From the NCBI RefSeq assembly GCF_016908525.1, contig NZ_JAFBEB010000001.1, positions 560,501-624,500 of the forward strand: 64,000 nt of DNA, read 5' to 3'. Of the stretch, positions 53,025 to 62,361 are shown piece by piece. Each line of letters starts with the position of its first letter. Position 1 is the first letter of the stretch. The notes beneath the pieces are model-generated. The model ran no database searches and was not told the origin of the DNA. It saw only the letters and a list, made by a program, of their open reading frames with translations. The position numbers and the translations under genes were made by a program. This DNA is from Brevibacillus fulvus. GTDB lineage: Bacteria; Bacillota; Bacilli; Brevibacillales; Brevibacillaceae.

Positions 53025-53804
53025 ATGACAACACCGACAAACGAAGGGCTGCCAGAAAGCGCAGCGGATACCATTCTTGACGTCAAATGGGGAGACGTAA
53101 ACGGAGATCAAATTCCCGAGCTCGTTTATTTGGTCGGGCAAAAAAATCCCGAGCAAACAAGCGGATACGTCGATTCAGTAAAATTGGTGATCATTGATCG
53201 CGTCACGAACAGGAAATATACGATCGCGCTGCCCGATTTCGCCGGTTATCAACCGACGCTGTTTTTGGGGAACTTTACCGGACAGCAAGCGAAGCAAATC
53301 ATGGTAAGTGCTGACACTGGCGGAAGTGGCGGGTATACGATTAACCGGATTTATTCGTTTGAACAAAATCAATGGAAAAAATTATACGACAACGACTGGT
53401 ATATGCAAAACTTCAGCAATACATCGGTCAATTATCTGGATGGGCAAAAAGTTCGAATCATCAATCGCTCTCTCGCAAAGGAATATTTGCTCGACATCAG
53501 TTTGCGCGACCCCGCTTACTTAAACGAATTGTATGACGCAAACGGTAAGCTGAAACAGCCGCAACAAGGGGAAGTTCTCGCTGTCGGCGGCGCATTTCCG
53601 CTGGACCGAAACCGGGATGGCGTTTTTGAGTTGTTGCTGTTTCAACGAATCATTGGCCGGTATAACGCCGACACGTTAGGCTACCTGCAAACATGGGTCA
53701 CTTGGGATCAGACAAACGCCGTCTTTTCCCCGCAGGAACAGCAAGTCAGCAGCAGCGGCGGCGCACCATTGACAGCAGGGAGAGGGATCATTCCCTCTCA
53801 ATGA
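53025..53804 (+). CDS. VCBS/FG-GAP-like repeat protein
   Basis: A 259-residue protein without a signal peptide. It contains Asp-rich calcium-loop-like motifs, W-G-D-V-N-G-D-Q-I-P-E-L-V and P-L-D-R-N-R-D-G-V-F-E-L-L, and beta-strands between them that suggest a propeller of FG-GAP type. Similar proteins are common in Bacillales, often linked to spores, but their role is unclear. ATG 53025 follows GAGGAGG. Its end overlaps the end of the convergent P450 gene by seven bases, so the two transcripts collide with no terminator between. Confidence 0.75.
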   Translation: MTTPTNEGLPESAADTILDVKWGDVNGDQIPELVYLVGQKNPEQTSGYVDSVKLVIIDRVTNRKYTIALPDFAGYQPTLFLGNFTGQQAKQIMVSADTGGSGGYTINRIYSFEQNQWKKLYDNDWYMQNFSNTSVNYLDGQKVRIINRSLAKEYLLDISLRDPAYLNELYDANGKLKQPQQGEVLAVGGAFPLDRNRDGVFELLLFQRIIGRYNADTLGYLQTWVTWDQTNAVFSPQEQQVSSSGGAPLTAGRGIIPSQ

Positions 53805-55024
53805 AACGTTGTCCCCGGCTTGAACTGGATCGGCAGCGATTTGACCCCATAAACAAATGTACTGGGAATCGGTTTTAAATCGCTGCCCGGAACCAGCTCA
53901 AGCTGATGAAAATGTTTGAGGATCAACGGCAAGGCGATATTTGCTTCCAGACGAGCCAAGGGGGCACCCAAACAAAAATGGATTCCATGGCCAAACGCCA
54001 AGTGGTGATTGGGCGAGCGGTCTGCGACAAACTGCTCGGCATCGGAAAATTTTTGCTCATCCCGATTCGCCGATGCGATCCAGGTCACCACTTGCTGACC
54101 TTTCTTGATTTGCTGGCCGTTCAATTGCACATCCTCGGTTGCATACCGGTTCATCGCAAGAATCGGTGAATAGAAGCGCAGCACTTCTTCGACCGCTGTT
54201 TCCATCAGCTGAGGTTCTTGTCGCAATTTTTCCTGCAGTTCCGGGCGTTCCGTAAACAATCTCACCGCATTGGTGATCAGATTGGTCGTTGTTTCGTTCC
54301 CTGCGGCCAGCAGAACAATGCAAAATTCCATGATTTCTTCATCTTGCAATTTTTGTCCGTCCAGTTCAGCCTCGACCAATTTGGTAATCAGGTCATTGCG
54401 GGGCTGTTTTCTTCTTTCGGCGACGACCTGCATAAAGTACTGATCCAGTTCTTGTCTCGTCCTCCCGCGACGTTCCATGAAACGTTTGATCGTCGCTTCC
54501 GAGTCGTCCTCGACAGTCTCCGCGATAACATCGGACCAGTCTTTAAACAGTTTCCGATCTTCCGGGGGAACGCCCAACAGTTCGGCAATGACGATCACCG
54601 GCAATGGTGTGGAAATTTCTTTGACCAAATCGATTTGTTGCTTGCCCTTTGCTTGATGCAACAGCTCTTCGGTTATTTGTGTAATCCGCGGTGCCAGCTC
54701 GGCAATCGACCGTGGTGTAAAAGCTTTGCTGACAATCGCTCGCATTTGATTATGCTTGGGCGGGTCCATCGAGAGGATGCTCCCGAGCAGCACTGCGCCT
54801 ACGGCCGGTCTGGCTGATGAAAATGTTTGCGGATTTTTCAGGACAGCCAGAATATCGTCATAACGGAAAAGATCCCAACACTGGCGATGCTGGTCAAACG
54901 AAATCGGTTGGGTCTGGCGCATTTCTTTAAACCAGGGAAAAGGATTGAGCTTTTTGTCCGCTGTGGCCAACGCCTTCACTGGGATGGCCAAACCGGAAAG
55001 CTTCGGTTGTTCGGATAATTCCAC
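53798..55024 (-). CDS. Cytochrome P450 (second paralogue)
   Basis: A 408-residue P450 with heme loop FGHGIHFCLG (ligand Cys351), A-G-N-E-T-T-T-N in the I-helix and E-E-V-L-R. GTG start preceded by AAGGAGAG. Compared with the paralogue at 46554-47771 the blocks P-L-P-V-I-V-I-A-E-L-L-G-V-P-P-E-D-R and W-D-x-F-R-Y-D-D are identical or nearly so, so they arose by duplication. Substrate unknown; no ferredoxin gene nearby. Confidence 0.95.
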   Translation of the reverse strand: MELSEQPKLSGLAIPVKALATADKKLNPFPWFKEMRQTQPISFDQHRQCWDLFRYDDILAVLKNPQTFSSARPAVGAVLLGSILSMDPPKHNQMRAIVSKAFTPRSIAELAPRITQITEELLHQAKGKQQIDLVKEISTPLPVIVIAELLGVPPEDRKLFKDWSDVIAETVEDDSEATIKRFMERRGRTRQELDQYFMQVVAERRKQPRNDLITKLVEAELDGQKLQDEEIMEFCIVLLAAGNETTTNLITNAVRLFTERPELQEKLRQEPQLMETAVEEVLRFYSPILAMNRYATEDVQLNGQQIKKGQQVVTWIASANRDEQKFSDAEQFVADRSPNHHLAFGHGIHFCLGAPLARLEANIALPLILKHFHQLELVPGSDLKPIPSTFVYGVKSLPIQFKPGTTFH

Positions 55025-55145
55025 GCTGATCTCTCCTTTTCGATGAAAATCATACTTATTCTCTTTCTGTTCTGCTATTTTATGTATAACAGAACGTTTC
55101 TATCCAAGATGTTTGCGTGCCGCATCCATTCTGCGGCTCGTCTAT

Positions 55146-55188
55146 ACAAAAAGCCGCCTGTTCGCGAAGGCAAACAAGCGGCTTTTCT
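55146..55188. terminator. Terminator of the Tm-1-like operon
   Basis: Arms AAAAAGCCGCCTG and its near-complement CAAGCGGCTTTT around TTCGCGAA, eleven bases past the stop at 55200. Confidence 0.88.
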
Positions 55189-55199
55189 TGCTTCTGGCT

Positions 55200-56018
55200 T
55201 TATAACGCTTTAAATTTCCGCATATTTTCCGTAATCGCCACTTCCGTTGGCAGTCTTTCCATACTGGATGCCCCAAAGAAACCGACAATTCCCGTCGTAT
55301 GTTTCAGCACATAATCGACTTCTTCCGGTCCGGAGATCGGGCCGCCGTGGCAAAGCACCAAAATGTCGGGATTGACTTCTTTGGCTGCATCGTGCATCGC
55401 TTGCACGTGTTCGACCGCTTCCTCGAGGGACAAGGCTGTTTTCGCACCGATGGTTCCGGACGTCGTCAGTCCAACGTGCGGAACGAGAATATCCGCTCCC
55501 GCTTCCGCCATTTTACGCGCCTGCTCCGCATCAAACACGTAAGGAGCTGTCAGCATTCCCAGCTGATGGGCTTGGCGAATCATCTCCACTTCCAGATCAT
55601 AGCCCATCCCCGTCTCTTCCAGATTGGCGCGAAAATTTCCATCAAATAAGCCAACGGTGGGGAAGTTCTGAACACCGACAAAGCCCATCTCCTTTAACTG
55701 GCGCAAAAAAACTGGCATTAACCGAAAAGGGTCCGTCCCGCACACTCCCGCCAGCACCGGCGTGCGTTTCACAACCGGCAACACCTCGCCCGCCATTTCG
55801 ACGACAATCGCATTGGCATCGCCGTAAGGGAGCAAACCTGCGAGTGATCCTCGCCCCGCCATCCGGTATCGGCCCGAATTATAGATAATAATCAAATCTG
55901 CGCCGCCGGCCTCCGCACACTTTGCCGATAAACCCGTACCGGCTCCCGCTCCGATAATCGGCCGCCCTTCGTTTACTTCTTGCCGCAATTGGCTTAATGC
56001 TTCTTCTCTCGTCAGCAT
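55200..56018 (-). CDS. PEP hydrolase-family TIM-barrel protein (C-terminal half of Tm-1 architecture)
   Basis: A 272-residue TIM-barrel protein of the phosphoenolpyruvate hydrolase-like family. Characteristic blocks: [50 protein letters not shown] and C-H-G-G-P-I-S. Real substrate is unproven. The ATG at 56018 starts one base after the preceding stop with GGGGGAAA upstream. Encoded directly behind a UPF0261 gene, in the order seen in the plant/fungal Tm-1 fusion. Probably under a sigma-54 promoter (57328-57344). Confidence 0.9.
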   Translation of the reverse strand: MLTREEALSQLRQEVNEGRPIIGAGAGTGLSAKCAEAGGADLIIIYNSGRYRMAGRGSLAGLLPYGDANAIVVEMAGEVLPVVKRTPVLAGVCGTDPFRLMPVFLRQLKEMGFVGVQNFPTVGLFDGNFRANLEETGMGYDLEVEMIRQAHQLGMLTAPYVFDAEQARKMAEAGADILVPHVGLTTSGTIGAKTALSLEEAVEHVQAMHDAAKEVNPDILVLCHGGPISGPEEVDYVLKHTTGIVGFFGASSMERLPTEVAITENMRKFKAL

Positions 56019-56019
56019 C

Positions 56020-57270
56020 CTATTTCCCCCTGGTATGTTTCTGTTGATAAAGTTCATGCAGGTGTTCGGCCATGGCGATCGCGAACCGGGGATCGTTTAT
56101 CTCCATGTCCAATTCCCGCACTTCGACAACTTGCCGATCGAGCTGTTCACGCAAAGCGGTCAGCAGCGCTTCATCGGCAAGCGGATCGTGAAAGACGTTT
56201 CCTTCACTGGCGATCGCCGACACCCCTTTTAACGGAACAAACAAGGTGACCGGCCCTTTGGATTGATTCAGCTTGCGGGCGATCCTGCGGCCAAGCTCGG
56301 CGCATTCCTCCGGGGTCGTTCGCATCAAAGTGACGGTTGGATTATGTTCATACAACAGCCTTTGTTGAAATTTTTCCGGTACCGTTTGGCGCGGCCCGAA
56401 ATTGACCATATCCAGCGCTCCCAAGGATACCACCTGCGGAATCTCCATGTCGCCCGCGGCTTCCAGTCGTTTCGGTCCCGCGGATAAAACTCCGCCGACG
56501 AGATCATCGGCCAGTTCTGTTGTCGTCAAATCAAAAGAGGCTTGAATAAAACCGTCACGAATCAGTTGTTCAAACGATTGCCCGCCGGCTCCGGTCGCAT
56601 GAAAAACAAGCACCTCGTAACCCAGTTCTTCGAGTCGTTGCCGCCCGGCCATGACAGCCGGAGTCGTGACGCCAAACATGGTTGCCCCGACCAGCGGTTT
56701 GTTCTCTGGCAGGAGCACCGGCGCAGCGGCGACCATCCCGGCCATCGCAGCCGCAGCATTGCTCAAAATGCGGGCAGACAACTGATTGATTCCGGCAATA
56801 TCCACAACGGAATGCATCAGCATCAAGTCCGAACCGCCTACATAGGGACGCGTATCTCCGGAAGCCATCGTGGAAACCATCAATTTCGGCACGCCAACCG
56901 GCAGCGCACGCATCGCCTGCGTCGCGATCGCCGTTCCGCCCGAACCGCCCAATCCGAGAATTCCGTCCAGATTTCCCGATGCATAGAGTTGGGAAACCAG
57001 TTTAACCGCACCGGCTGCCATTGCACCAACGGCCGCCCCGCGATCTCCAGAGGCGATCAGATCGGGCAACGATGCGCCCCCGGCCAGAGCAACCTCTTCT
57101 CTGCTAATATCGGCCGCCACTTGCGGGGACCCCAGTATGCCAGTATCCAGCAATATCGTGCGAAGTCCCGCTTCATGCAAACGTTCCCGAACAAACCCGT
57201 ACTCGATACCTTTTGTATCCAGCGTCCCCAGCAGGACCACTGTTTTTGCGCTTGCGGCATCTTGTCCCAA
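56020..57270 (-). CDS. Tm-1-like ATP-binding protein (UPF0261)
   Basis: A 416-residue protein of the UPF0261 family, the N-terminal half of the tomato Tm-1 antiviral protein. Typical blocks are [43 protein letters not shown], and [12 protein letters not shown] 57270 is favoured because GAGAGGTG is at proper distance and the protein then starts close to the family's usual beginning; ATG 57306 has no site. Tm-1 binds ATP and viral replicase, but the bacterial role is unknown and likely metabolic. First gene of the operon. Confidence 0.9.
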   Translation of the reverse strand: MGQDAASAKTVVLLGTLDTKGIEYGFVRERLHEAGLRTILLDTGILGSPQVAADISREEVALAGGASLPDLIASGDRGAAVGAMAAGAVKLVSQLYASGNLDGILGLGGSGGTAIATQAMRALPVGVPKLMVSTMASGDTRPYVGGSDLMLMHSVVDIAGINQLSARILSNAAAAMAGMVAAAPVLLPENKPLVGATMFGVTTPAVMAGRQRLEELGYEVLVFHATGAGGQSFEQLIRDGFIQASFDLTTTELADDLVGGVLSAGPKRLEAAGDMEIPQVVSLGALDMVNFGPRQTVPEKFQQRLLYEHNPTVTLMRTTPEECAELGRRIARKLNQSKGPVTLFVPLKGVSAIASEGNVFHDPLADEALLTALREQLDRQVVEVRELDMEINDPRFAIAMAEHLHELYQQKHTRGK

Positions 57271-57327
57271 ACCCGGCACCTCTCTTCTATCTATTTCTCG
57301 CTTCATTCAGCGTACATTGCCTATATA

Positions 57328-57344
57328 AGCAAGATTGGTGCCAA
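57328..57344 (-). promoter_or_regulatory. Sigma-54 (-24/-12) promoter of the Tm-1-like operon
   Basis: On the minus strand TTGGCAC (57344-57338), five bases, TTGCT (57332-57328): a full match to the sigma-54 consensus TTGGCAC-N5-TTGCW. Transcription would begin near 57317, 47 bases before the TTG start at 57270. A sigma-54 activator gene lies directly upstream. Confidence 0.88.
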
Positions 57345-57350
57345 GCGCTT

Positions 57351-57389
57351 GTGCCTGAAAACGCTGCTGTCTGCACCGTTTTCGGGCAC
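57351..57389. promoter_or_regulatory. Inverted repeat upstream of the -24 element, possible activator site
   Basis: GTGCCTGAAAACG (57351-57363) and CGTTTTCGGGCAC (57377-57389), 13-bp arms with one mismatch and a 13-base interior. It has no T-run on either side and ends seven bases before the sigma-54 promoter, closer than most enhancer sites. Confidence 0.55.
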
Positions 57390-57408
57390 AGCTTGAATCG
57401 AAAGCTGA

Positions 57409-57443
57409 GAAAAATGCTTCCCACACTTAACACAGTGGGAAGC
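57409..57443 (-). terminator. Terminator of the sigma-54 activator gene
   Basis: Arms GCTTCCCAC / GTGGGAAGC, perfect over 9 bp, followed by ATTTTTC on the minus strand; it isolates the activator gene from the sigma-54 operon. Confidence 0.85.
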
Positions 57444-57450
57444 TCTTTGC

Positions 57451-59304
57451 TCACTCCCGTTGCTCGGTTTGCGGTTCGATCTTGTATTTTTTCATCTTGT
57501 TGTACAGCGTGCGTCGCGTTATGTTTAACTGTTTGGCTGCTTTGCTGCGGTTCCACAGCGCTTTTTGCAAAACTTGCAGAATCATTTCCCGTTCAAAACT
57601 GGCCACCGTAGTCAGATGGTCAGCAAACCGCGGCTGATCATCCGGTACAGTGAGATGATGCTGACGTTCCAGCGTTTGTTGGACATAACCGGGTAAATGA
57701 GGCAGACCAATGATTTCCCCATTGCACAGAATCGACGCTCGCTCGAGCATATGTTCCAGTTCTCTGACATTGCCGGGATAATCATACATGGTCAAGGCAT
57801 CCATCGCCGCTGGCGTCAATTTGCGGATGGAACATTGAAATTTGTCGTTGATTTTGTGCAAAAAATGATGAATCAGCAACGGGAGATCCTCTTTATGCTC
57901 GCGGAGCGGCACTGTCTGAATCGTTACGACATTCAGGCGATAAAACAAATCTTCGCGAAACCTGCCTTCCGTGACAGCTTTGCGCAAATCAACATTGGTC
58001 GCGCAAACAATTCTGACATCAACCTTGATCGTTTTGTTGCTGCCCAGCCGCTCAAATTCTTGTTGCTGAATCGCCCGCAGCAATTTCGCCTGTGTCGCCA
58101 GGCTCATCTCCCCGATCTCATCGAGAAACAGCGTACCTTTATGCGCCAGTTCAAAGCGGCCTAATCGCTGTTGTGTCGCTCCTGTAAATGCTCCCTTCTC
58201 ATGGCCGAACAGTTCACTCTCCAGCAGGTTATCTGGCAAAGCTGCACAATTTACCTTGATGAATGCTTCTCCTCGTCGATCACTGCAATCGTGAAGTGCT
58301 CGCACGATGAGTTCTTTCCCCGTTCCGCTCTCACCCGTTACCAGTACGTTCACATTTTTGTTGGCCACTCTTCTGATCAGTTCGTACAGTTCCTGCATCG
58401 CCCGGCTTTGGCCAATCAATTCGCCAAATCCGCTCTGTTTTTGCAGATGCTCTCCGCGAAAGCCGGCGTTATCGGCCAAACCGGTGAAATTTTTAAACTG
58501 ATCGGTTATTTCCTTGATTTTGGCTTCTGTCGGCAACCGCTCAAAACAGGACCCGCCGATCGTTCCGATGATTCTCGTTTGTTTGTAGAGGTACCCTGCT
58601 TGTTCCGGCGATACAATCGGCCCGCCATAAACCATGTGATAACTATGGCGATTCATCCGCCTGGCCGCTTGCTCATTCCGCTGGACCAACACAGCCGCTT
58701 CTTCAAGACTTAAGCCAGTTTTCACTCCCGTTTCTCCGCCGATGGTCCAGCCCAGATGGGTACAGATCACGTCAACGTTGGCGGCAGCCATTGCTTCCGC
58801 CTGCAACTCGTCGAAAACAAAACCGATCGTAAACAGGCCTGCGCGAGCGGCTTCCGCCAAAAAGTCAATTTCTAGTTGAAAACCCAAGCCTTGCTCTTCC
58901 AATGCTTCCCTGAACTTGCCGTCGATCAGTCCCACGGTAGGAAAATTGTTGACGCCATGAAAACCTTCCCTTTTGATCTGTTGCAGCAGTTTTTCCCGAT
59001 CCACCGTCGGGTCTGTCGCGCACACGCCAAAAATAACCGGCTTTCCCTTGGCATTGGGAAGAAGTTCGCGGGAAGCAAAGTCCAACACCATTTGATTGCT
59101 GTTGGCAAACGGCAGCAAACAGCCCATTGCGGAGATGCCTGAAGACCGAAATCGCCCTGCATTTAGCGCCAGCAAAAAATCCGCTCCGCCTTCCACTGCT
59201 TGCCGCGCTGCAAAGCCCGTTCCCGTCGCTACCCCAATGACGGGCCGGTTCTGTTTCAGCATCTGCCCAAATGCTTGCCTTACCCATTCTTTCGGTTGTA
59301 ACAT
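57451..59304 (-). CDS. Sigma-54 activator with a PEP hydrolase-like TIM-barrel sensor domain
   Basis: A 617-residue fusion. Residues 1-275 are a TIM barrel of the same family as the enzyme at 55200-56018 (shared blocks N-F-P-T-V-G-L, G-V-C-x-T-D-P, S-L-E-E-A and E-R-L-P-T-E). Residues 295-530 are the AAA+ domain of a sigma-54 enhancer-binding protein: Walker A GESGTGKE (324-331), the sigma-54 contact loop GAFTGA (371-376), Walker B TLFLDE (391-396). The C-terminus (about 570-612) is a Fis-type helix-turn-helix, [24 protein letters not shown] precedes the ATG. The barrel probably senses the ligand that the operon enzymes process. Confidence 0.95.
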   Translation of the reverse strand: MLQPKEWVRQAFGQMLKQNRPVIGVATGTGFAARQAVEGGADFLLALNAGRFRSSGISAMGCLLPFANSNQMVLDFASRELLPNAKGKPVIFGVCATDPTVDREKLLQQIKREGFHGVNNFPTVGLIDGKFREALEEQGLGFQLEIDFLAEAARAGLFTIGFVFDELQAEAMAAANVDVICTHLGWTIGGETGVKTGLSLEEAAVLVQRNEQAARRMNRHSYHMVYGGPIVSPEQAGYLYKQTRIIGTIGGSCFERLPTEAKIKEITDQFKNFTGLADNAGFRGEHLQKQSGFGELIGQSRAMQELYELIRRVANKNVNVLVTGESGTGKELIVRALHDCSDRRGEAFIKVNCAALPDNLLESELFGHEKGAFTGATQQRLGRFELAHKGTLFLDEIGEMSLATQAKLLRAIQQQEFERLGSNKTIKVDVRIVCATNVDLRKAVTEGRFREDLFYRLNVVTIQTVPLREHKEDLPLLIHHFLHKINDKFQCSIRKLTPAAMDALTMYDYPGNVRELEHMLERASILCNGEIIGLPHLPGYVQQTLERQHHLTVPDDQPRFADHLTTVASFEREMILQVLQKALWNRSKAAKQLNITRRTLYNKMKKYKIEPQTEQRE

Positions 59305-59467
59305 GGCTAAACCTCCTGAACACTTTCGATCCTGACTAAAAACAGGCCAGATTTGTAAGCGCTTCCATTGCCGCTATCGCTCAAGAGGGCAACGAGCGAT
59401 GAAAGGACGGGAGCTAATCGGAGTGATGTGCTCTCCTGCTTCGCCGCTTGCTGCCCTCCGACTGCCG

Positions 59468-60448
59468 TTATGGATTGATCCGCAAAACGATTTTTCCGAT
59501 GTTTTTGTTTTCTTCCATCCGCTGGTGCGCTTCATTGGCGTCACGCATATCCCACACGGAATCAATGATCGCTTTTAACCGGCCCTGCTCAAAGCGGGGC
59601 ATCGCATATGCCGCGAATTGTTGGGTCAGTTCAATCTTTTGCTGAACGGGCTTCGAACGCAAAGTGCTGCCAATCAGTTGCAGACGACGCGCCATCAACA
59701 TTCCCAGGTCTACCTGCTCCAGTTTGCGTCCGCCCATCGTCGCAATCGAAATCAGCCGTCCATCGGTGGCCAGCGAGCGGAGATTTTGCTCGAAATAGGG
59801 AGCTCCGACGAAATCCAAAATCAAGTTGACGCCTTTTTGTTCGGTAATCTCCTGCACTTTTTCGCCAAACGGCCCTTCTTTATAATTTAAGCCGAAGTCC
59901 GCTCCCAGTTGCAGGCAAAAATCAATTTTTGCCTGACTGCCAGCGGTAATGATCGAACGAGCGCCGGCCTCTTTCGCCAGTTGAATTGCCGCAGTACCAA
60001 CGCCGCTCGCCCCGGCGTGAATCAAAACGGTTTGTCCGGCTTGCAGTTGGCCCAATTGGAAAAGATTCAGATAAGCAGTCAAAAAGACCTCGGGAATCGC
60101 CGCAGCTTGTTCAAATGTAAACGAATCAGGTATCCGCATGGCCATCGCCGCCGGTATCACGACGCGCTCGGCGTAGCCACCGCCCGGCAACAAGGCAAAT
60201 ACGCGATCGCCCGGTTTCCAGCCCGTGACGCTGGCGCCAACCTGCTCAACTACGCCGGCCATCTCCAGGCCGAGGATAGGCGAAGCGCCCGGCGGCGGGG
60301 GGTATAAGCCTCGTTTTTGCAGCAAATCGGCGCGATTTAAGGCGGTAGCCCGCACGCTGACCAGCAGTTGGTCACTTTCCGGCACAGGCTCTTCCCAATC
60401 TCCAATAAAGAGTCGTTTCGTTTGTTCGTCTATTAAAACCGCTTTCAT
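59468..60448 (-). CDS. Zinc-free quinone oxidoreductase (MDR superfamily)
   Basis: A 326-residue NADPH-dependent quinone oxidoreductase-like enzyme. The start A-V-L-I-D-E, the N-R-A-D-L-L-Q-K-R-G-L-Y-P-P-P-P-G-A-S segment and cofactor motif H-A-G-A-S-G-V-G-T-A-A identify the PIG3/QOR branch lacking zinc ligands. It reduces quinones or other enones with NADPH. ATG 60448 is seven bases after AAGGAGG; a TTG two codons earlier is too close. Not obviously part of the sigma-54 operon, since 163 bases separate it from the activator. Confidence 0.92.
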   Translation of the reverse strand: MKAVLIDEQTKRLFIGDWEEPVPESDQLLVSVRATALNRADLLQKRGLYPPPPGASPILGLEMAGVVEQVGASVTGWKPGDRVFALLPGGGYAERVVIPAAMAMRIPDSFTFEQAAAIPEVFLTAYLNLFQLGQLQAGQTVLIHAGASGVGTAAIQLAKEAGARSIITAGSQAKIDFCLQLGADFGLNYKEGPFGEKVQEITEQKGVNLILDFVGAPYFEQNLRSLATDGRLISIATMGGRKLEQVDLGMLMARRLQLIGSTLRSKPVQQKIELTQQFAAYAMPRFEQGRLKAIIDSVWDMRDANEAHQRMEENKNIGKIVLRINP

Positions 60449-60522
60449 GGTCAAACCTCCTTCGGAACAGTGTCTGCTTACATTTTACACCCTTTCGCTT
60501 TCGAAACGGAAATGGAAAGCAA

Positions 60523-60557
60523 AAAAGACTGCACTTCACGATGAAGAAGGCAGTCAG
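60523..60557 (-). terminator. Terminator of the GPTGPG-containing gene
   Basis: Minus-strand arms GACTGCC-TTC and GAAG-GCAGTC with T-run TTTTTT, 14 bases after the stop at 60571. Confidence 0.8.
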
Positions 60558-60570
60558 TCAACAAATTCGT

Positions 60571-61116
60571 TCAAGGGAATCGCACCACATTATTTGCCCT
60601 TGTCATGGCGGTAAGGGATGTAATGTTGGTTGCATCCGTAACCATCACACCGACCGTATACGTATTGCTTCCTGTGGCCGGCGCTGTATCAACATACGTA
60701 TTGGGGGTTACGAAGATGGCTGTACCTGCTATGGCTAGACTCCGCTGAACGGTTGTTGTCGTAAGCAGTACACCATTTCTTCTAACATTAATATTATAGG
60801 AGAGAGTGGAATTAGCAGTAGACACGGCTGTGATCTGCACGGTGGTGTCAATTTTTAAAGTTTGGCCAGCCACGACAGGGACAGGCCCAGTGGTAAGCAC
60901 GGTTGTTTCCGCGCCCGTCAAGGCGATTGGCTGAGGTGTAGCAGTTTGCGAAAAGAAGATGGTTGAACCTGGGCCGGTTGGACCACCTGGTGCAAACAAT
61001 TTGCTTAACATTACATCATCGACAAAAATATCGGGACTGTTTTCCGAAGGCAATTTGTTAATGACGAGGTAAGCCAAGGCTGCGGCTGGCCGGCTAGATT
61101 CAACAGATTTTTTCAT
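60571..61116 (-). CDS. Putative surface or spore-coat protein with a short collagen-like stub
   Basis: A 181-residue protein of unknown function. Residues 45-50 are GPTGPG, a two-triplet collagen-like stub; the part after it is Thr/Val/Ala-rich beta structure (T-V-L-T-T-G-P-V-P-V-V-A-G, T-Y-V-D-T-A-P-A-T-G-S-N-T-Y), resembling the globular end of exosporium BclA-type proteins. No signal peptide. No clear ribosome site in front of the ATG, which lowers confidence in the start. The two glycosyltransferase genes directly upstream on the same strand may modify it; the Thr-rich part offers many O-glycosylation sites. Confidence 0.68.
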   Translation of the reverse strand: MKKSVESSRPAAALAYLVINKLPSENSPDIFVDDVMLSKLFAPGGPTGPGSTIFFSQTATPQPIALTGAETTVLTTGPVPVVAGQTLKIDTTVQITAVSTANSTLSYNINVRRNGVLLTTTTVQRSLAIAGTAIFVTPNTYVDTAPATGSNTYTVGVMVTDATNITSLTAMTRANNVVRFP

Positions 61117-61221
61117 AAAATGGAAAAACGGAGGCGTTTGCTTCGCTACGCCCCCTTGGTGCTTTCCTTTTAATGGCTTCCTGTACCTGTTTTCAGCGAT
61201 GTTAGCAGAATTTATATACGT

Positions 61222-61239
61222 AAAAAAACAGGCAACCTG
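61222..61239 (-). terminator. Short terminator after the TPR glycosyltransferase
   Basis: Minus-strand CAGG-TTG-CCTG followed by TTTTTTT; a short stem with a strong T-run, eight bases past the stop at 61246. Confidence 0.55.
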
Positions 61240-61245
61240 ATGTGT

Positions 61246-62361
61246 TCATTTTTGTTCTATGCTTGTTTTGCCCAGCGATCGGATTTTCGCCTGGGTGATC
61301 GCCAAATTGTTTTGAATCCGTTGATCTTGCGGAGCCATCTCGGCAGCGATTTTGGCGTAATGCTCCGCTTTTTCATACATACCCAGATAATAACAAGCCA
61401 TCGCTCCAAGATCATAGACGCTCGCATTCCAACAATACGGTTCATTGATATAGGTGATTGGTCGTTGGGTAATTTTCAATGCTTCCTCGATCATGTGATA
61501 GGCGGTTGTCCAGTCTTTTTCCATGTAAGCTAGAACTGCCATATCGACAAATGGTTCGCGAAGATGCGGCGCTTCTGCGATCGCCCGATAATACCAATTG
61601 CGCGCTTCTGCAAAATCGCCCTTTTCCCGGTAGGAACGGGCGATATACCGCATGGAGGCGCAGCGCTCGTCTTTCCACAAGGCGGTCGGCAGTTCCAAAT
61701 GCCGCTTCAAGGTTTCAATGCATTTGTCCCACATCCGGTAGTACATGTATTCGCGCCCCAAGTAATGCACATTCCGGTCGTAATCGGGAGCTTCCTTGAC
61801 CGAGAGCTCCAACAAGGGCAAATATTGACTTCGCGGTTTTCCCTGATCCGGAAAATGATTGATGTACAGGCTTAAATCTTCCACGTAATGTTCCGGATCA
61901 TCACCATAATATTGCAAAATTTCATGGACCGGATGAACCCAGCGAAACCCATGGCGACGATGAATTTTCTCTGCCCGGTATGACTTTCCCCGCGTGCCGT
62001 CGGGGTTAAATAACCACGTAAACATGTAGCGCATCCGAGTCGCTTCTGGCGTCCATGTCCGTTCAATTTTTTCGCGCCATCCCGGTTCGCATACTTCGTC
62101 CAGATCCATGCAGATGCAAATATCGATGTCTTTGGGAACAAAACTGAGCGCGGCATTGCGGGCCAGATCAAATCGCCAAGGATCGACTTTAATAGTTTGC
62201 ACAATGGCGCCTCTTTCCCGCAAAGCGGCAGCGGTATCGTCGCTGGAACCGGTGTCCGCAACGACGACGACGTCGGCATCCTGGATCGAATCCATCCAAC
62301 GGTCTACAAACTGTTGCTCATTCTTGCAAATGGCATAAACAGCAATTTTCAAGTTGTTCAT
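61246..62361 (-). CDS. Family 2 glycosyltransferase with C-terminal TPR region
   Basis: A 371-residue cytoplasmic enzyme. The GT-A domain has the opening I-A-V-Y-A-I-C-K-N-E, V-V-V-A-D-T-G-S-S-D-D-T, and the DxD-type metal site in C-M-D-L-D-E-V-C-E-P-G-W. From about residue 195 it is helical with TPR-like units (M-R-Y-I-A-R-S-Y-R-E-K-G-D-F-A-E-A, Y-Y-L-G-M-Y-E-K-A-E-H-Y-A). It transfers a sugar, probably to a protein or a lipid-linked acceptor. It overlaps the upstream gene's stop by four bases (ATGA), so the two are cotranslated. Confidence 0.9.
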   Translation of the reverse strand: MNNLKIAVYAICKNEQQFVDRWMDSIQDADVVVVADTGSSDDTAAALRERGAIVQTIKVDPWRFDLARNAALSFVPKDIDICICMDLDEVCEPGWREKIERTWTPEATRMRYMFTWLFNPDGTRGKSYRAEKIHRRHGFRWVHPVHEILQYYGDDPEHYVEDLSLYINHFPDQGKPRSQYLPLLELSVKEAPDYDRNVHYLGREYMYYRMWDKCIETLKRHLELPTALWKDERCASMRYIARSYREKGDFAEARNWYYRAIAEAPHLREPFVDMAVLAYMEKDWTTAYHMIEEALKITQRPITYINEPYCWNASVYDLGAMACYYLGMYEKAEHYAKIAAEMAPQDQRIQNNLAITQAKIRSLGKTSIEQK

